Shown piece after piece: positions 61,753 through 64,000 of a stretch of DNA of 64,000 nucleotides (position 1 is its first letter; every line of letters starts with the position of its first letter). The DNA is from Pseudomonadota bacterium (GTDB taxonomy: Bacteria > Pseudomonadota > Gammaproteobacteria > Burkholderiales > Burkholderiaceae_C), in NCBI GenBank assembly GCA_020161145.1, contig JAIUPQ010000001.1, positions 310,001-374,000 on the forward strand, written 5' to 3'. The position numbers and the translations under genes were made by a program. The notes beneath the pieces were generated by a model. That model ran no database searches. It worked only from the letters and a program-made list of their open reading frames with translations, and was not told the DNA's origin.

Positions 61753-62544
61753 TCAGGGCAGGGCGATCTGGTCTTTGACCCACTGCCCGGTCACGCCCAG
61801 GCGGTCATAGACCCCAGGCTTGTTGGCCACGGCGCAGCCGAAGCCCCAACTGACGATGCCCACCTGCACATCGTCCTGGGCCGTCTTGCCGCGGCGGAAG
61901 ATGGGGCCGCCCGAATCGCCCTGGCAGGAGTCTTTGCCGCCCTCGACATAGCCGGCGCAGAACTCGGTGTTGCCAATCTGGTTGGCGTACATCGGCGCCT
62001 GGTTGCAGGTGTCGCGATTGACCACCGGCACCTTGACCTGGCGCAGGATGCTGGAGGGATTGCCACCCGAGCGGGTGTTGCCATAGCCCACCACCACGAG
62101 CCTGCGGTCATCGGGCATGTACTGCGCCTCTTCCTCAATGGTGCTGATGAAGCGCACCGGCGTCACGTCGTAGACCGGCTCGGTCAGCGTCAGGACGGCC
62201 AGATCGTAGCTGTCGTCACGGCTGCGGTATTGCGGGTGCTTGGTGGCAGAGGCAACGCGGACGCGGCGGCCCTCGCCGCTCTTGAGATCCTGCGAGCCGA
62301 TCAGGATGTCGAATTGCTGCCCGATGCAATGGGCGGCCGTCAGCACCTTGGTGGGGCTGACCAGCGAGCCACCGCACCACTGGGCCTTGAAGTTGTCGGC
62401 CACGTTCGAAATCAGCAGCGGCACCATCCAGGGGTAGCGGCCGTCTGGGGCGGGTTTGCCGCCGACGATTTCCGGTGCGCCTGCCATGGCGCAGGTGGCG
62501 CTCAGGGTCAGCAGGCCAAGCAGGCAGGTTGGTGCCAGTTTCAT
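61753..62544 (-). CDS. Trypsin-like serine protease (S1 family), secreted
   Basis: 263 residues. Signal peptide LLGLLTLSATCAMA, then a short GAPE before IVGGK, the classical zymogen-to-active N-terminus. Catalytic triad: H72 (TAAHC), D114 (SYDLAVLTL), S211 (SCQGDSGGP). D205 in GGKDSCQGDSGG occupies the S1 pocket and predicts cleavage after Arg or Lys. Cys pairs match trypsin (C58/C73 among them). ATG 62544 has GAGGAG upstream. Chymotrypsin-fold proteases of this clear eukaryote-like type are uncommon in this order. Own terminator separates it from the gene behind. Confidence 0.92.
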   Translation of the reverse strand: MKLAPTCLLGLLTLSATCAMAGAPEIVGGKPAPDGRYPWMVPLLISNVADNFKAQWCGGSLVSPTKVLTAAHCIGQQFDILIGSQDLKSGEGRRVRVASATKHPQYRSRDDSYDLAVLTLTEPVYDVTPVRFISTIEEEAQYMPDDRRLVVVGYGNTRSGGNPSSILRQVKVPVVNRDTCNQAPMYANQIGNTEFCAGYVEGGKDSCQGDSGGPIFRRGKTAQDDVQVGIVSWGFGCAVANKPGVYDRLGVTGQWVKDQIALP

Positions 62545-62644
62545 CGGTATCTCCTCGTTGTAGATGGATGCAGCGAATTGCTGCCCTCGCATCAGACGCG
62601 GAGGTTCGATAAATTGCCACCCCTAGGTTGATATGGAAAGCAAA

Positions 62645-62668
62645 AAAGCCGCCTGAACAGGCGGCTTT
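62645..62668 (-). terminator. Intrinsic terminator after the BI-1 family gene
   Basis: Minus strand: AAAGCCGCCT, loop, AGGCGGCTTT with a run of T continuing (TTTTTT). A 10-bp stem, 24 bp past the stop of the membrane protein gene at 62692. Confidence 0.88.
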
Positions 62669-62691
62669 CGTGGTGGAGGGCGGCCTAGTCG

Positions 62692-63396
62692 TCAGTCGCG
62701 CTCGCCGCCGAAGATGCCCAGCAGGGCCAGCAGGCTCTGGAACACGTTGTAGATGTCCAGGTAGATGGCCAGCGTGGCGCTGATGTAGTTGGTCTCGCCG
62801 CCGTCGATCACGCGCTTGATGTCGTAGAGCATGAAGGCCGAGAACAGGCCCACGCAGATCACCGACAGCGCCACCATCATCGCGCTGGACTGCACGAAGA
62901 AGTTCACGATGAAGGCCACGAACAGCATGATGGCGCCGACCATCAGGAACTTGCCCATGCCCGACAGGTCGCGCTTGATGACGCCGGCCAGCGCCGCCAT
63001 GGAGAAGAACACCAGGGCGGTGCCGCCGAAGGCCATCATGATGAGGCTGGCGCCGTTGGAAAAGCCCAGGACGGCCGCCAGCATGCGCGACAGCATCAGG
63101 CCCATGAAGAAGGTGAAGGCCAGCAACACCGCCACGCCGGTGGCCGAGTGCTTGGTCTTTTCGACGGCAAACATCAGGCCGAAGGCGCCGACGAGGAACA
63201 CCACCATGCTGACGCCGGGGCTCATGGCTGCCATCACGCCGGTGGCCACCCCGATCCAGGCGCCCAGCACGGTAGGCACCATGGACAGGGCCAGCAGCAT
63301 GTAGGTGTTGCGCAAGACGCGCTGCTGCTCGGTTTGCGAGATGGGGCCGCTCTGGCCTGCGGCCAGGCCGCCGTAGGTCTGCGCGCGATCGTTCAT
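62692..63396 (-). CDS. Bax inhibitor-1/YccA family membrane protein
   Basis: 234 residues with about seven TM helices. The N-terminal cytoplasmic stretch (RAQTYGGLAAGQSGPISQTEQQRVLRNTYMLLALSM) and the C-terminal motif YDIKRVIDGGETNYISATLAIYLDIYNVFQSLLALLG, including the Asp residues of the pH-sensing di-aspartyl type, are characteristic of the BI-1/YbhL/YccA family. YccA-like members modulate FtsH; others act as calcium leak channels. ATG 63396 is chosen; the open frame to 63444 is poorly conserved sequence. Divergent from carA. Confidence 0.9.
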   Translation of the reverse strand: MNDRAQTYGGLAAGQSGPISQTEQQRVLRNTYMLLALSMVPTVLGAWIGVATGVMAAMSPGVSMVVFLVGAFGLMFAVEKTKHSATGVAVLLAFTFFMGLMLSRMLAAVLGFSNGASLIMMAFGGTALVFFSMAALAGVIKRDLSGMGKFLMVGAIMLFVAFIVNFFVQSSAMMVALSVICVGLFSAFMLYDIKRVIDGGETNYISATLAIYLDIYNVFQSLLALLGIFGGERD

Positions 63397-63456
63397 AAGG
63401 CTTGGTTTCTCCTGAGTGTGAGGCCGGTTGGAATACGTCGTCACATTTTAGTTCCC

Positions 63457-63462
63457 TATAAT
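63457..63462 (+). promoter_or_regulatory. -10 box upstream of carA
   Basis: tataat at 63457-63462, in the gap between the divergent BI-1 family gene and carA. No convincing -35 at 16-18 bp. It would give a leader of about 90 nt that contains the 63481-63521 hairpin. Confidence 0.45.
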
Positions 63463-63480
63463 CCCGGTCTGACCTCATCA

Positions 63481-63521
63481 CCTTGCGCTGCCCAGGTGGT
63501 TGCCTCTTCGCACGCGCAAGG
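63481..63521 (+). promoter_or_regulatory. Leader hairpin upstream of carA
   Basis: ccttgcgc pairs with gcgcaagg (perfect 8 bp), extended by tgc/gca across a one-base bulge, with an inner agg/cct. This 41-nt structure lies in the putative 5' leader, 35 nt before the preferred carA start. No U-run. It may be a cis-regulatory leader of pyrimidine or arginine synthesis genes. Confidence 0.5.
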
Positions 63522-63556
63522 GGCGGGGCTGGGCACGTCTTTCTACGGAGTTGCCC

Positions 63557-64000
63557 TTGCTACCCCAATTGCCCCCCGCCGTGCTTGCGCTTGCAGACGG
63601 CACGGTGTTTCACGGCATCTCGATTGGCGCCGCCGGCCAGACCACGGGCGAAGTGGTGTTCAACACCGCACTGACCGGCTACCAGGAAATCCTGACCGAC
63701 CCCAGCTATGCCCGCCAGATCGTCACACTGACCTATCCGCACATAGGCAACGTGGGCGTCAACCCCGCAGACGCCGAATCGGATCGCGTGCAGGCCGCCG
63801 GCCTGGTGGTGCGCGATGTGCCCCGGCGCCTCTCCAACTTCCGCGCCACGCAGGATCTGCCCGGCTACCTGGCCGAGCAGGGCACGGTGGCCATCGCCGG
63901 CCTGGACACGCGCCAACTCACCCGCCATCTGCGCCTGCATGGGGCGGAAAACGGCTGCATCGCCACCTTTGCCGCCGGCCATACGGTCAGCGAGGCCGAC
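63557..64000 (+). CDS. carA: Carbamoyl-phosphate synthase small subunit (3' end outside window)
   Basis: First 148 codons of CarA, the glutamine amidotransferase subunit that feeds ammonia to CarB for arginine and pyrimidine synthesis. Recognisable N-terminal domain: [61 protein letters not shown] and [18 protein letters not shown]. The catalytic Cys domain lies beyond the window. No ATG is available; TTG 63557, six bases after GGAG, is preferred over TTG 63551 and GTG 63581. Confidence 0.92.
   Translation, partial: MLPQLPPAVLALADGTVFHGISIGAAGQTTGEVVFNTALTGYQEILTDPSYARQIVTLTYPHIGNVGVNPADAESDRVQAAGLVVRDVPRRLSNFRATQDLPGYLAEQGTVAIAGLDTRQLTRHLRLHGAENGCIATFAAGHTVSEAD

Overview
The window is GC-rich, densely packed chromosomal DNA. 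Gene content points to a betaproteobacterium of the Burkholderiales, most likely Comamonadaceae: phasin and polyhydroxyalkanoate-type patatin genes, ubiD, a ZnuD-like zinc receptor, Kdo transferase next to TolC and a Pcm-like protein, a type IV minor pilin cluster, and many 4-base ATGA or GTGA stop/start overlaps. I cannot name the species from sequence alone. I see no prophage, insertion sequence, CRISPR array or rRNA.

1-8.9 kb (all minus) is a Cre locus: an ABC ATPase, creB and creC, then creD and two GNAT acetyltransferases. It is split by a two-gene unit encoding a membrane GGDEF/EAL protein overlapping a periplasmic solute-binding protein. A perfect CreB tag (TTCAC-N6-TTCAC) lies upstream of creD. 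8.9-14.2 kb holds GrpB, a TIGR04325 methyltransferase, a multi-hairpin repeat, an orphan PulE-type ATPase and pyrD. 14.2-19.3 kb is a divergent pair: a lipoprotein with three InlB-like repeats and a propeller-like body, facing a membrane protein that fuses a winged-helix DNA-binding domain, a Hanks-type Ser/Thr kinase, one TM segment and a TPR-like region. The promoter gap carries an 11-bp-phased direct repeat that looks like an operator.

19.4-23.5 kb: patatin phospholipase, phasin, nitroreductase, 2-hydroxyacid dehydrogenase and a small secreted protein. 23.7-29.3 kb (plus) is a run of rmuC, a 28-codon ORF, an MFS transporter, a cupin, phosphomannomutase/phosphoglucomutase and waaA. It meets tolC and a Pcm-like methyltransferase head-on. 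uppP, a group-III-like phosphofructokinase and trmB follow.

34.16-34.52 kb is the most unusual stretch: tRNA-Gly(CCC) followed by perfect 124-bp tandem repeats. Each repeat starts with the last 19 bp of the tRNA (including CCA), carries an intrinsic terminator, and then an inverted, 18/20-identical copy of the tRNA T-arm/acceptor strand. The organisation recalls the E. coli tyrT/rtT locus.

34.6-37.2 kb encodes a Spy/CpxP-like lipoprotein with an OmpR-type regulator and histidine kinase. 37.2-44.5 kb is a minor pilin operon (two FimT/GspH proteins, PilV, PilW, PilX, PilY1, PilE). 44.5-47.2 kb (minus) is lytic transglycosylase-glyA-nrdR. 47.4-51.8 kb is ubiD-msrA-small His-containing protein-ZnuD-like receptor, followed by pdxH (minus). 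52.6-55 kb is a degenerate MobA-like protein, a 3-oxoacid CoA-transferase (two subunits) and an HU-like protein with a lysine-rich tail. 55-58 kb (minus) is a NarL-type two-component system. 58-61.7 kb is surE-pcm-nlpD-rlmD with overlapping ends and no rpoS in the slot after nlpD. The end of the window has a trypsin-like protease, a Bax-inhibitor-1 family membrane protein and the start of carA behind a leader hairpin.
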